This document shows, one piece after another, positions 10,591 through 22,567 of a DNA stretch of 64,000 bases (the first letter of the stretch is position 1; each line of letters opens with the position of its first letter). A program made the position numbers and the translations under genes. The notes under the pieces are model-generated. The model saw nothing but the letters and a program-made list of their open reading frames with translations, searched no databases and was not told the origin of the DNA. The DNA comes from Xenopus tropicalis. Lineage: Eukaryota > Chordata > Amphibia > Anura > Pipidae. Where the stretch lies: assembly GCF_000004195.4 (NCBI RefSeq), contig NC_030679.2, positions 18,488,712-18,552,711 of the forward strand. Reading direction: 5' to 3'.

Positions 10591-13500
10591 ATGCTAGGCA
10601 AAGGCAGGCCGCCACGCAGAGGCACTAGGGGCCTTGCTGCTATGATATCCTGTGGCCCTAGGAAATCGACCAGTGTTCTGAAGGCACTTACCCTGAACTC
10701 CAAAAATGCTGAAGAGGTAGTTGACTGGCTTACACAGCACACCCCATCCTCTACCGTTTCTAACTTTGCCACAACATCCTCATCCTCCTCTGCTATGGGC
10801 ACCCCACGTACCACTTCCTCCACCACCGCCGCCCCTTCTTCATTGGATGAGTCAGAGGAGTTGTTTTCACATGAGTTTGTTGAACTGAGTGATGCGCAAC
10901 CATTATTGCCGGAAGAAGATGAAGGAGATGAGGACGTTACACCAGATATCATAATTCAGGCAGGCAACACAACAGAGATGGACATAAGGTGTGATGAGGT
11001 CCCCGCTGCTGCTGTCTTCTGTGAGCTGTCAGAAGAAATTGATGCATCTGAGGAGAATGATGATGAGGAGATTGATGTTTTGTGGGTGCCCAGAAGAAGA
11101 GAGCAAGAGGAGGATAGTTCAGATGGAGAGACGGAGAGTCAGAGAGGCAGGAGGAGAATAAGACTTAGAAGAAGCAGGGACAGCTCACAGGGAACAGTAG
11201 GGCAACAACATGAATTGGCACCTGTGGTCAGCCAGCCAACGCACCCGCCAACTTCTACTGTTACCGCTAGAAAGCCCGCATCAAAAGGCTCAGTAGTGTG
11301 GCATTTTTTTAATGTGTGTGCCTCTGACAAAAGCGCTGTAATTTGCAATGAGTGCAGTCAGAAACTGAGTCTTGGGAAGCCCAACACCCACTTAAGTACA
11401 ACTGCTATGCGAAGGCACATGAAAGCCAAACACAAAGCACTATGGGAGCAACACCTCAAAGGCAGCAGCCAAACTCAAAGCCACCCTCCTTCTGCTCCAG
11501 CATCTTACTGCTCTACCTCTGCTGTCCTTGACCCGTCTCAACCACCCTCCACTCCGCCTTCCACCTTGACCACCAGTTACTGCTCATCTGTCCCCAGCCA
11601 AGTTTCTGTGAGGGCCATGTTTGAGCTAAAGAAACCAATACCTCCGAGTCATCCCCTTGCCCGGCGTCTGACAGCTGGATTGTCTGCACTCTTAGCCCGC
11701 CAGCTTTTACCATACCAGCTGGTGGACTCTGAGGCCTTCCACAAATTTGTAGCAATTGGGACACCGCAGTGGAAGGTACCCAGCCGCAATTTTTTTTCAC
11801 AGAAGGGAATACCACACCTGTACCAGCATGTGCAGAGCCAAGTCACCGCATCTCTGTCATTTAGTGTTGGGGCAAAGGTCCATATGACTACTGACACAAG
11901 GTCCTCCAAGCATGGTCAGGGCAGGTATGTCACCTACACTGCCCACTGGGTGAACCTGGTGATGGCTGGGAAGCAGGAAATGCGTGGTTCAACAACAGTG
12001 GAGTTGGTGTCACTGCCACGGGTTGCATGCGGGTCTTCCACCACCTCTACTCCTCCTTTGCTCTCTAACTCGTCTTCTAAGTCGTCTTCTAAGTCGTCTT
12101 CTAACTTGGCTTCTTCCTCGGCTTCTTCCTCCTCTGCTGCTGTGTCCTCCTCCACACCTGTGCACCCCCAGCTCCACATAGGCTATTCGACGTGCCAGGT
12201 ACGCCGTTGTCATGCTGTCTTGGGCATGACGTGCCTGGAAAGCAGAAACCATACCGGATCTGCACTCCTGTCATCTCTGCACTCACAGGCCGATCGGTGG
12301 CTGACCCCACACCAACTGAAAATCGGAAAAGTGGTGTGTGACAACAGAAGCAATCTGTTGGCAGCACTGAGACTGGGCAATTTAACACATGTGCCCTGCA
12401 TGGCACATGTTCTAAATTTGATAGTCCAACGGTTTGTCTCGAAGTACCCAGGATTGCAGGACATTCTCAGGCAGTCCAGGAAGGTGTCTGGCCATTTCAG
12501 ACGTTCCTACACAGCCATGGCACGCCTTGCTGACATTCAGCGGCGGCACAAGTTGCCAGTCAGGCGTTTAATTTGCGACAGCCAGACTCGCTAGAATTCC
12601 ACGCTAACGATGTTTGAACGTCTGCTGCAACAATAAAGAGCCGTCAATGAATACCTATTTGAACTGGGTGGTAGGACTGAATCTGCAGAGCTGGGGATTT
12701 TTTTCCCCCGTTACTGGGTGCTTATGCGCGACGCCTGCAGGCTGATGCGCCCTTTTGACGAGGTCACAAATATGGTTAGTCGCACCGAAGGCACCATCAG
12801 CGACCTAATACCCTTTGCTTTTTTCCTGGAGCGTGCCGTGCGACGAGTGACAGATGACGCTGTAGACCAGCATGACCAGGACCATGAAGAGCATGATTTC
12901 TGGGCGGAATCACCAGAACGAGCCCAGGCACCTGCTGCAACGCAGGGAGAGGTGTCAGAAGCGGAGTCAGAGGAGGAAGGTGGCTTTGTGGAGGTGGAAG
13001 ACCAACAGAAGCAGGCTTCCCAGGGGGCTTGTGGTCACCTTTTGGGGACCCCTGGTCTTGTACGTGGCTGGTGACGACGTAGTCCTTGATAACGAGGAAG
13101 GGGAGATGGATACCTCTGCATCCAACCTTGTGAGAATGGGGTCTTTCATGCTGTCATGCCTGTTGAAGGACCCCCGTATCAAGAGGCTTAAGGAGAAGGA
13201 CCTGTACTGGGTGGCAACGCTACTAGACCCTCGTTACAAGCATAAAGTGGCAGAAATGTTACCAACGTACCACAAGTCCGAAAGGATGCTGCATTTCCAA
13301 ACCAGCCTGCAAAACATGTTGTACAATGCTTTTAAGGGTGATGTCACTCCACATTCCAGGGGCAGAGGTGCCAGTAATCCTCCCACGAGCACACCTGCAA
13401 GGATAATGCACTTTAGCCATTTTGTAACGTCAGACATGCAAAGGTTTTTCTGTCCAAGGCAGCGCCAGGACCCTTCTGGATCCACACTCAGAGAACGCCT

Positions 13501-13798
13501 CGACCGGCAGGTAGCGGGCTACCTGGCATTAACTGCAGATATCGACACTCTGAGGAGCGATGAACCCCTGGACTACTGGGTGTGCAGGCTTGATCTGTGG
13601 CCAGAGCTGTCACAATTTGCCATAAACCTGTTGTCTTGCCCTGCCTCAAGTGTCCTCTCAGAAAGGACCTTCAGTGCAGCAGGAGGGATTGTAACTGAGA
13701 AGAGAACTCGCCTAGTTCATGGATCTCGGAGGGTTACTGCACGCCGGAAGACTTTTTCTGACTGCCCATGCAGCTGTCCTTCTCTGCACGCCGCATGA
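10591..13798 (+). pseudogene. hAT transposase, BED-finger type, broken
   Basis: The transposase would bind element ends and cut and paste the transposon. The first open part (10591-12594, 667 codons) starts with an acidic, Ser-rich N-terminus. A BED zinc finger follows at about residues 232-282, with C-x2-C in ICNEC and H-x4-H in HMKAKH. The RNase H-like core carries TTDTRSSKHGQGRYVTYTAH near residue 431, where the family usually has a Trp for the Arg, and CDNRSN..CMAHVLNLIV near residue 584. TAG at 12592 (apparently from Trp) and TAA at 12634 (apparently from Gln) interrupt the same frame, which then runs to a stop at 13074. A frameshift at about 13000-13075 moves to the frame ending at 13798, which holds the C-terminal hATC dimerisation domain (LDYWVC, ELSQFAINLLSCPASSVLSE, RTFSAAG; about 13567-13725). 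At least three lesions make it inactive. Confidence 0.9.
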
Positions 13799-14030
13799 CA
13801 CCACACACAGCTGTCCTTTAGCGTCCTCCTCTGCCACCGTACAAACTAGGGTGCAAATCCTACTGGTTTGAGGAATGGATCTCAGAGGGTTACTGCACAC
13901 CAGAAGACTTGTTCTGACTGCCCATGCAGCTGTCCTTCTCTGCACGCTGCATGACTCCACACACAGCTGTCCTTTAGCGTCCTCCTCCACCACCATACAA
14001 ACTAGGGTGCAAATCCTACTGGTTTCATTT
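13719..14030 (+). repeat. 156-bp tandem duplication at the hAT 3' end
   Basis: ATGGATCTC..GGAGGGTTACTGCA begins at 13719 and again at 13875, and both copies run to CAAATCCTACTGGTTT. The first copy starts in the last codons of the transposase frame, so the duplication may have replaced the true C-terminus. Confidence 0.88.
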
Positions 14031-14067
14031 TAAGCCAAACTTTTTGGACAGGTAAATCCTAAATTTT

Positions 14068-14215
14068 TTCTGGCCTCTGTGCTTCAGTGGCTGCCACAAC
14101 AAAAAAACAAAGATTTTCAACATTTATCTAACATATTTTTTCTGTCCTCTGTGCTTCAGTGGCTTCCACAACAAAAAAACAAAGATTTTCAACATTTATC
14201 TAACATATATTTGTC
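14068..14215 (+). repeat. Two-copy repeat of about 73 bp
   Basis: CTCTGTGCTTCAGTGGCT through AAAGATTTTCAACATTTATC appears twice in a row, near the presumed right end of the hAT element. Confidence 0.85.
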
Positions 14216-14235
14216 CAAGCTTTTACATTCCCTAT

Positions 14236-16189
14236 CTGATCCCCCATGTCCCTCTATGAGGGGTGGCCATATTTGTGCAGCATTAGGCCGTTAGCATTAG
14301 AAGCTATAACTGACAGGCTTAGAAGGGACAGTCAGGCTGGCGTTGGAATTTTCCAATGTGCAGCTATCGAAATTCGAGTCGTTGCTAAAACATGGTTGAT
14401 TAGTGCTTGGTACGCTAATGTGAATTCTGAGAATTGGGAGCTCCCCATTCTCTACGCATCTTCATGGACTAGTCCAGGCATCTGGAGACTGTGCCGCCCG
14501 CACCCCCAGGTGTTGCTGAAATGCAATATCCCGCATTAGATGCCTAGAGTGTTGGCTGGCTGAGCATTCTGGGAATTGTAATTCTGCTGCAGAGTCACCT
14601 GACCATTAAAATAAACAAGGGGCAATTATAAGCCTTTTGTCAATCCCTTGGGATTCAAAAAGTCTCTGAATTGCCCTGTGTGTCACTGCCCTGAGTTATC
14701 ATAGACTCCTTCAGGTCAGATCCAGACCTTAAGAAATCTATAAGGGCAATCTGCTGCCTGGTATTGTAGCTTATTTCACCTTTGCAGCAATACCAGAATC
14801 CAAGGTACGTTAAAACCAATTAGATATGAGCTTTCATGTTTAAACCACAATCAAAGTGATCCAAGATAATTCCTAATTGGTTGCTATAGTAACCGGGTTT
14901 CCTTCTAGATTGGAAGTGTCGTTGTTCCCCGATGTTCAGCCAGTGATAGTTCAGCTTTCAACCAATAGCCAGGCTGACTGGGGGGGAGCAGAAAAGTCGT
15001 GGTGGTGGTGGTGGTGTGGGTGGATCACTATTTCGCACCGTTCAGTAATAATTGTCATGGAAACATAAAATGTCTAATTCACTAGCCCGGCCACCAGGCC
15101 ACTTGCCCAACAGCAGACGCTCAGTAGAAAGATAGAAACTCCTGGTGGGGTTTGGTTCTGCCGTGGTGTTCTTGTTAGGGTTCAATTTACCCTAGGACCC
15201 AGACAGTGGTTTAAACAAAGACAGGCTGGTGTACAGGAGAGGCCTGAATGAATACAATTGTAGCATCACCCACACAGCAATGGGTTTTAGCTGTTGGGGG
15301 TCAGTGACTCCTTTTTGAAAGATGAAAAGAGGCAGAAGGCAAATAAATCAAAGATGCTTAGAATAGGAGATTTTATAATCTGCTAAAAGTTAATATATAG
15401 GGGAACTAATCCTGTAATGCATTGTTAAACATTTTTAACAAATCAGTAATTTTACTTTTTTTTTTTGCTTCAGCACTTTTATAAATTCAGGATTGTACCG
15501 CTGAGTTTGATGGATCCAGCAGAACCTGTAAAGCAGCCGCTAGATGTCACTGATGAGCCTTACAGTAAATCTGGGAAAGAAAGGGTGGCCTGACTGCCTG
15601 AAACATTATTCTTTTCCATCACACTGGCCAAGGTAACTGGGTTAAATACCTTTCACTTATCATCATGTGTGGCCCCTATTTCCACTTTCTATGCTCTATA
15701 TTGGCACATTCTTAGCTCATTAGCTCCCTCCCAGTATGCACAGCCTAGTGCTATAGGGGGCTTTTATTTAAAAAAAAAAACAAAAAACTATTGTTTTCCC
15801 CAAATGGAGTGTGGCTTTATTAGCCCAGACCACAGGTGAGGGAAGCTATTTTGGGTGATAGGTGCCTTTTAAAGCATTCTCTTTTCTTGCACTGACTTTT
15901 TGGATACTCTATGATAAGGCAAATGTCTGGAAAATTCCTATTATAGCTTAACCTTTAGGCTGGTACAATACATTCAGTATATATATATACTGTATATATA
16001 AATATAGCATTCCTAGCCATATTATATATAATAAATGCATTTATTTATTTGTTTTAACTTTTTAGGCTTTAGTTATGCTTTTTAAAGAGGCATTTGTTTG
16101 AAAAATCTAAGCAGTCATTGGACACTGGATGCTGGATTCATCAGTTTACTTAAACTCAGTGGAGAAATGGGTATGGTACATTCCATGTA
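14236..16189. other. No supported gene
   Basis: AT-rich non-coding sequence with poly-T and TA runs and a GGT/GGTGG tract at 14997-15022. A short frame beginning ATGGATCCAGCAG at 15510 lies after a pyrimidine-rich AG and before a GTAACT, but it stops after 27 codons and has no recognisable relatives. Confidence 0.5.
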
Positions 16190-16517
16190 CAGGTATAGGA
16201 CCTGTTATCCAGAATGCTTGGGACCAAGGGTATTCCGGATAAGGGGTCTTTCCATAATTTGGATCTCCATACCTTAAGTCTACTAAAAAATCAATAAAAC
16301 ATTCATTAAACCCAATAGGATTATTTTGCATCCAATAAGGATTATTTATATCTTAGTTGGGATCAATTACAAGGTACTGTTTTATTATTACAGAGAAAAA
16401 GGAAATCAGTTTTAAATTTCTGAATTATTTGGTTAAAATGGAGTCTATGAGAGCCGGCCTTTCCGTAATTCGGAGGTTTCTGGATAACGCGTTTCCGGAT
16501 AAGGGGTCCGATACCTG
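16190..16517. mobile_element. Tc1/mariner-type MITE with TA target
   Basis: 328 bp with inverted ends CAGGTATAGGACC / GGTCCGATACCTG and TA on both sides (16188-16189, 16518-16519). Subterminal blocks GTATTCCGGATAAGGGGTCT and GGATCTCCATACCTTAAGTC recur in relatives at 18400-18745, 37725-37809 and 63440-63640, so this is a family with at least four members here. Confidence 0.8.
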
Positions 16518-17600
16518 TATTAATAAATTAATTAATAAGGCTTGCTGTGCTGATTGTCATTTATGATCAAAGTCATTTGATCAAAAAAGAGGAAACAGAG
16601 GATTTATCTGACACTTACGTGATGACAACTTCGGCTTCTCTGCCTTCTCCGCCGAAACTGCAGATGAGCCAGATACCTCATGTAGAACACGAGAGCATTA
16701 TGTTTTCCAAGAACTCATTTCCAGTCTCATGATTTTCTTGGCCTTTTTATTCCAGTTTTACAGCTCATTATGTCTCATTAATTTAAATATGTAAGGACAT
16801 TTTCGAAATGATGACTTCCTTTTCTAAGGGATACACAAATCCTAGTGATGACCTTATTCATATGTAGGTTTTTCATTACCAGTGAGGTTTGTTTTTATGT
16901 TGGGTAGTCATGTGACTATCATACTCCTTCAAACTGATTATGGTAACAGCTATAATATAATATAATAATATAATATGCATGTAAGGGTAAGCTGTATGAT
17001 GTATGTAATATTTCTTTTTTCCTTTTTTAGGGAATTAAATGAATGCCTGTTAATGCCCCATGGCCCATTTTGTGCAATTCTCTCTGCTTTCAGTTAAGGC
17101 TAGTATGGCAGCCACTTGTGCTGACATTTTCTTGTGGTTCTCATACTAGAAGGCTGCAAAATGCCCAATATTGGGGGTGAAGGAGAAGTGCCTGTGGACA
17201 GGTGAACTGGAAAGATTAAAACACAATATAATATGGACCCATAGCTGTGAAATGTCTATTTAACAGTTATTCAGTATTCCAGTGTAATTTAACTACAGAT
17301 TACAACAATTTGCAGGAATGTGTTTTAGAAAGTTGCTATGCTGAAGTTGCCAACTAGAACTGAATAGTGTTGTGCATACTTTCCTTACAAACAAAGTGAA
17401 TCTGTTGTGCAAATTGGCCATCAGAGGTCACTGTTTCTTTAGAAACTCTGGATGAAGTTAACCTTACAGCATAATTATTGGAGCCAAATATGTTTTGTTA
17501 AAGAAGGCAACACTTCCTTGTAAACATGGTATGTCTTTCATGTGAAGCCTGGCGACACTGGCAACTTAGAAGCAAGGAAAGACTAGCACTATCATAAGTC
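16518..17600. other. No supported gene
   Basis: A frame of about 60 codons at 16547-16732 reads like plausible protein (Ser/Pro-rich, with KKEETEDLSDTYVMTTSAS) but has no convincing splice acceptor and no family I know. The rest is AT-rich non-coding sequence. Confidence 0.4.
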
Positions 17601-17773
17601 CTGTGTCAGACTGGGGTGTCGTGAGCTCCTTCTCATACCTTCTTTCTTGTAGATGCAATGGGAGGGGAGCAACGGTGCACATAGCTACTGGGGGGGAGCA
17701 GACTAGGGTCGTCAGGGACCATGAGGCCCACTGGGTTTTTTTCCTGGTGCCCCGCTGGCCCAGTCTGACTCTG
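17601..17773. mobile_element. Degenerate hAT-type MITE, relative of 765-1043
   Basis: The ends CTGTGTCAGACTGG and GCCCAGTCTGACTCTG mirror each other and match the 765-1043 element. The shared block GGCCCACTGGGTTTTTTTCC lies near the right end. I found no intact 8-bp flank. Confidence 0.6.
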
Positions 17774-18394
17774 TCAACCTCTTTAACCTGCGGCCATGGA
17801 ACTTTCCTTCCTTTCTGGCCTGACATAAACATGTTAGTATATTGCAGATAGTTAAGCTAAAATCTGATATATGTATCCACTTGTGGCTTGTTTCTGCTTA
17901 TTCTTACTTCTGTACTCACCTGAGCACGCGTAAGTAAAACTAACTTTCACCACATAAGGGAAGTGACACCAGCGGCCGGGGGAGTGGCGACAAGGATTAG
18001 GTCTTGTTACACCCGGAGCAGTGGGGTCTAGACACACATTCCCTGTGCTCTGGGTGTAAGATAAAAGAATGTGCTTGCTTGCAATCCTGAAAAGGAATCC
18101 TGGCAGGATTGCTCTGTTCATTACAGCTGCTGCACAAAAACAGGCAAAAAAGCATTATTTATATTGCAGTAGATGAAGCTGTTACAAATCCTGGAGCACC
18201 CCGCCATATAAAAAGCACGGTGACTTTCCCCAAATGGTACTGTTTTAGTGTAATGTAAATGTCTATAGCCTACTTAACTCTAGGGTTGATCTGGTGTTCT
18301 TCTGATTAGGAAGGGCATAAAAAGAGTTACCTGAGATTTATAATGTTTTTCCTAACCTGACATCAGATCAGCCCTCTTTCTTTCTCCTAACAGG
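17774..18394. other. No supported gene
   Basis: Short frames on both strands show no recognisable domain. Nothing else stands out. Confidence 0.45.
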
Positions 18395-18750
18395 TTCCTT
18401 GACTACCTGTTATGCAGAATGCTTGGGACCTGGAGTTTTCTGGATAAGGGATCTTTACGTTATTTGGATTTCCATACCTTAAGGCTGCTAAAAAAGCATT
18501 TAAACATTAGTTAAACCGGATAGAATTGTTTTGCCTCCAATAAGGATTAATTATATTTTAGTATCAAGTACAAGGATTTTGTATTGTATCTGCTATTATT
18601 AGAGAGAAAAAGGAAATCATTGTTAAAAACATTTGATTAAAATGGACTGGATAACAGATCCCATGGACTCAATGGGAGATGGCCCTTTGGTAGTTCAGGG
18701 TTTTCTGGATAACCATTTTCTGCATAACAGATCCCATACGTGTATCCCTT
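18395..18750. mobile_element. Degenerate mariner-type MITE, 16190 family
   Basis: It shares CTGTTATGCAGAATGCTTGGGACC-like, GGATAAGGGATCTTTACG-like and GATTTCCATACCTTAAGGCT-like blocks with 16190-16517, and its right side has GGATAACAGATCCCATACG. Its ends are too diverged to set exact limits. Confidence 0.6.
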
Positions 18751-19813
18751 ATTATCTTGGAATAAAAAAAAATAATGAATGTAAATTGCAAAAGTGCTTA
18801 GAATAACACAATTTTATGTTCACTTATTGAAAAGGTTTTCTTATCCTTTAAAGTTTTCCCTCATGTTACTCTGGTTTTTGTGATTCCACCCATGTATTTT
18901 TCATTTCCCTGGTTTTACATTTTCCCAGATTTTCTACTGTAGTCTAAAGCTCTACAAAAATGGATGCTTGGCATACTGACCAACAAGGTTTCAAGCTCAT
19001 GAGGATTGTGGTAGTTGTAGTGCAACAACTGAAATCTGCTTAGGGACAGTGATATTTGGGTTTAACCTTTGCGCTATGGTCTGTTTTACACTTTTTGTGC
19101 TGTGTGTTGCCGCCACAGATTCACATTAAAACCTGTAAATGCAGGAATCACAGTGTTGGTACTTTTATATCATTTTTGTTTTGCCATGTAAAAAGTTGGT
19201 CTATTTCTGTTTCAACCCCCCCATCATCTTCTGGAATGAATTTCTGATTTTCTTGTGTGTTGGAAACTTTAAAACTGCACATCTGTTCCTGTGTTTACTT
19301 TTAGCCTGGAAAAGCCTTGCATAGAAACCTACCGACCCACATGTTCATTTTAGTATCAGCACTTTCAATAACGTGGAGTTATTTTATTTTGCATAAAAAC
19401 GCAATTCGAAATTTCAGTTTTATTGGGTCTGTTAAAAAATGAAAAATTAATTACAATTCCATTTTGTGAAGGTATTTCAGGAACTGTTTTATGCAGCCAC
19501 TACTAGTTTCAAAATAGGGTGCATTATTGTGCATGGTCTCTAATGCGTCTAATCATGGGTAATTATAGGGAGCCCTGTATGTATGATACCATAGCTCACT
19601 GCACACTGGCTATTTTCATCACTTCACCCATCACAACATGCTTTTTCGGTAGCTGCCAGGTTTAGTCGCTTGATTGGAAAACACGCTGGGAGTAACTAAG
19701 TGCAATGTTGGGTGTAAATTTAAAAATTAGGTGCCATGTTTTTTGCCCCTGATGTCAGTTTCTACAGGTGTGGTGCAGAGGTCTGCCTTTCCACTCCATA
19801 AATGCAGTGCTGC
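18751..19813. other. No supported gene
   Basis: AT-rich sequence without a recognisable gene or bounded repeat. Confidence 0.5.
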
Positions 19814-20027
19814 CAGGCCCGGCTTTGTGGCAAGGCCACAAAGGCCCGGACCTAGGGCGGCATGCTGCCCAGCCGCACTCGAATATTCTGCCCGCGTACA
19901 GAGCAATGTGTAGAGGACGCGCAGAAACTTCAGCGTGTCCTCTCCCCACGCGGGGGGTAGGGGTTGGAGGTGGGCAGGCGGCCATAGGGGACAGCCTCGG
20001 TGCGCCCCAATCAGAAATCCGGCCCTG
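19814..20027. mobile_element. hAT-type MITE with 8-bp duplication
   Basis: 214 GC-rich bp with ends CAGGCCCGGCTTTGTGG / AAATCCGGCCCTG, flanked by a perfect AGTGCTGC duplication (19806-19813 and 20028-20035). The long minus-strand frame over it is a shadow of the GC content. Confidence 0.85.
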
Positions 20028-22446
20028 AGTGCTGCATGGGTTTGGCAACACTGTATTCATAAGGGGATAGCATATGAGGGGCATGTTGGCGACCCCATGC
20101 CCATTTGCTAACTTCCACGTCATTCCAGTCCAGCACTGCCCTGTAGAGCATGTCCAAACCCTGGGCACAAATGTGTGGGTGTTTTTTTTTTTAACTCTAA
20201 AGGGGCAGGCTTTTGTGCCTTTAGTACCTGGCCATGAGTTATTGCTAATGACAACTACATAGGCAGGCATTAGCTATTGACTATTGACCATTCCAGCATA
20301 AAGGAACACAAAATTAGGCATCACTTAGGGCTTAACAGAACAGTAGAGAGATCTTTGGAGCATATAATTGATATTTGCCAGTAAAAGTAAACGTTACTAA
20401 CAAGAGGATAACACTGCTGGCAGGCTGGTGTTAACATTGCCCTCCTATTTAAAATTAACCCAACTCATTGCCCTCCCCTTTAAGCTGTTTACTACATGAG
20501 GAGATGCAAGACATTGGAAGGGTGCTGGGAATAACATGTTACTCCTGCCTGATGGATCATTCCCACACCCTCTTCCAGATGAATTGGAAATAAGGCTGGA
20601 CACAGTTCATCCAGCAGGAGAGCAGTAGTAGAGCACTGATGGATATAGAGGGTTACTGGGGGGGAAAGAAAGGTAGGGCACGGCATACCAGCATTTTCCT
20701 ATAAAATGATATGAAAGTGTCATGTGTATATGGATACAAAAACAGCTCACTGTTAGAGCTGTACATTCATCATTCTGAATGGCAACTGCTCTAGATAAAA
20801 AAAAAAAAACCAAAAAACCCTGCAAAGACTGCAAAGCTCCAGGGTCATTAATCTGGAAGGCATGTAGCAGAACAGCAATACAGCAGTAAGTAACAGGCCT
20901 ATGTACTCTATTTGAAGAGTAGAGCCCTCCACCTCCACCTATTTTACAGAAGAAATACCTTATCTGATCAAATTAAGAGGGGACTTAAACTGGAAGAGTC
21001 CCAGCAACCACTGACCTACAGGAAGGGGGATGTAAAATCATTGATTGAATCACTGTAGTGCTGAAGAGTGCAGTCCTATTGAAATCAGACATATGATTGA
21101 TATAGAGGCAGTGCCTTGGTACATACTGTACCCCCATACATAGCCCCATATAAGCTGCCAGTAAAACTTGTCCAGATCAGGTTTGAAAAATAAAGTTAAG
21201 GCACACAGTGAGGTGATAATGCTGCCCTTGCCCTTGGTCTCTATAGGCTCACTGTACGATCCAATGTTTGGCCCCCATGTGATCACACATTTTTAAGGTG
21301 ACCACCTATACTATACTGACAAAAAGTCAGTATAGTCAGCCTGCAAGGTCCTGATGTTGTGTGTGTCGTTCAGATCACATCCATTGTAAATAGAGGCATT
21401 ATAAAGGTTGGGTTAAAGGAGACTCATTTGAATCATAACAATAGTTCCACATTTCCCCTAGAGGATGTACTCTACAGGAGCTAAAGAAACATTAGCACAC
21501 TTCAAAGCATTAACGCCTTAAATCCTATTCCATATGGCAGAGTGGAGCTGAACATAGACTCACTTAAAGAAAATGAGAAGTCCTTAGGGTGCCAGTTTGC
21601 TGTACTATAAGGAGAAAGAACCTTACAGTTAAGTGTTCTCAATTGTGTTTGTAACTACTTTCTCTAATCTACTTCTGTTTGGAAATGTTACGTTTGAGTC
21701 ACAGTAATTGCTTTGTGCATATATGTGAAAGCTGCAATATTGCATGGAAATTCAGCATTAGCATCTAAAGATCCACAGCTCCGCCAGTTTAAGTCCGCTA
21801 GAGCCGGTGTTGTTATATTTGCAGCAGTAAATAGAGTTGTACAGTGCATGTTGGTTTCACACTTTGTAAATTAACTAGAAAATGATTCATTATTAGAAAT
21901 AATATATTAAGAACTAATACAGCAAAATAGCTGAATAATACTGTATGGGCCAACAGCCCAACTTTTTTGTTTGCTCTTTTTGTGCAAAACCAGGATTAAG
22001 CTGTTCTCTACATACTGGTGTCAGTAACAGCTAAAGACAGCTAAAAACAGCTAAAGAATAGTTTAGTGGTCACAAAACAAGCGCCTCTAGCCGATTTGGA
22101 CGCCCCTGCGCTAGGGAAGATTGAGCCAATTTGTTTGTCTGGCCTCCGGCAACAATTGTATTATACTGCAAGTCTATAGAGACCCAATGGCAAAGGGCAG
22201 CCAATATGGTCTGCAACCGAGGACGAGAGCTGCTCAGATGCCAGGGGCAGCGAAAAAGGCACCTCCACTAACTTTAAATTCCATTTTTTAAGCTGAAAAT
22301 CATCTCTTCTAGTTGACTAGATATTGATCGGGCATTTATATTGATAATAGTCGACTGACTGGCACATGTTCCTGTCCTGTGAAGTGTAAAGAACCTGTGG
22401 ACACACTCTACTGTCAAATTAACCATGGGCCTGCCAGTGTGGTAGT
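20028..22446. other. No supported gene
   Basis: 2.4 kb of mostly unique-looking sequence. I see no exon with paired splice sites and no bounded mobile element. Confidence 0.45.
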
Positions 22447-22567
22447 CAGGTCCAGGCCGAGATTTAAAATGGCCAAATCAGCCACCTAACAGCCCAATAA
22501 ATAGTGACTGTCTACGGCATATTACAGCAGCCCCTCTGGCATTTCCACAGATTGCCAGCCCTGGCCT
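22447..22567. mobile_element. Probable hAT-type MITE fragment
   Basis: The ends CAGGTCCAGGCCGAG and TTGCCAGCCCTGGCCTG roughly mirror each other. The interior block ACAGCCCAATAAATAGTGAC is familiar from dispersed frog repeats. The flanking octamers GTGGTAGT and GTGGGGAC match only in part. Confidence 0.5.

Larger units (their letters stand above)
9288..14235 (+). mobile_element. Decayed autonomous hAT (ZBED-type) transposon
   Basis: The left end is recognised by TAGGGATGTAGCAAACTAAT at 9288, followed by a subterminal region rich in GTTCGCG-type motifs, which is common in this hAT group. The non-coding 5' part has a TATATAA box-like stretch at 9494 and several tandem duplications; the transposase reading frame starts at 10591. 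The right end is uncertain: no faithful inverted copy of the left terminus is present. The closest match is TTTTACATTCCCTA ending near 14235, and no matching 8-bp target duplication was found there. The right end may be lost. Confidence 0.7.

Noticed and set aside
15477..15631. Possible exon with ATGGATCC start between a pyrimidine-rich AG and GTAACT
   Set aside because: The frame stops after 27 codons, there are no partner exons, and nothing is recognisable.
16547..16732. Protein-like frame with KKEETEDLSDTYVMTTSAS
   Set aside because: No acceptor or donor that would make it an exon, and no known family; left as a note only.
19755..20270. 171-codon minus-strand frame
   Set aside because: It crosses the boundaries of a hAT-type MITE with an exact 8-bp duplication; GC-rich shadow without domain.
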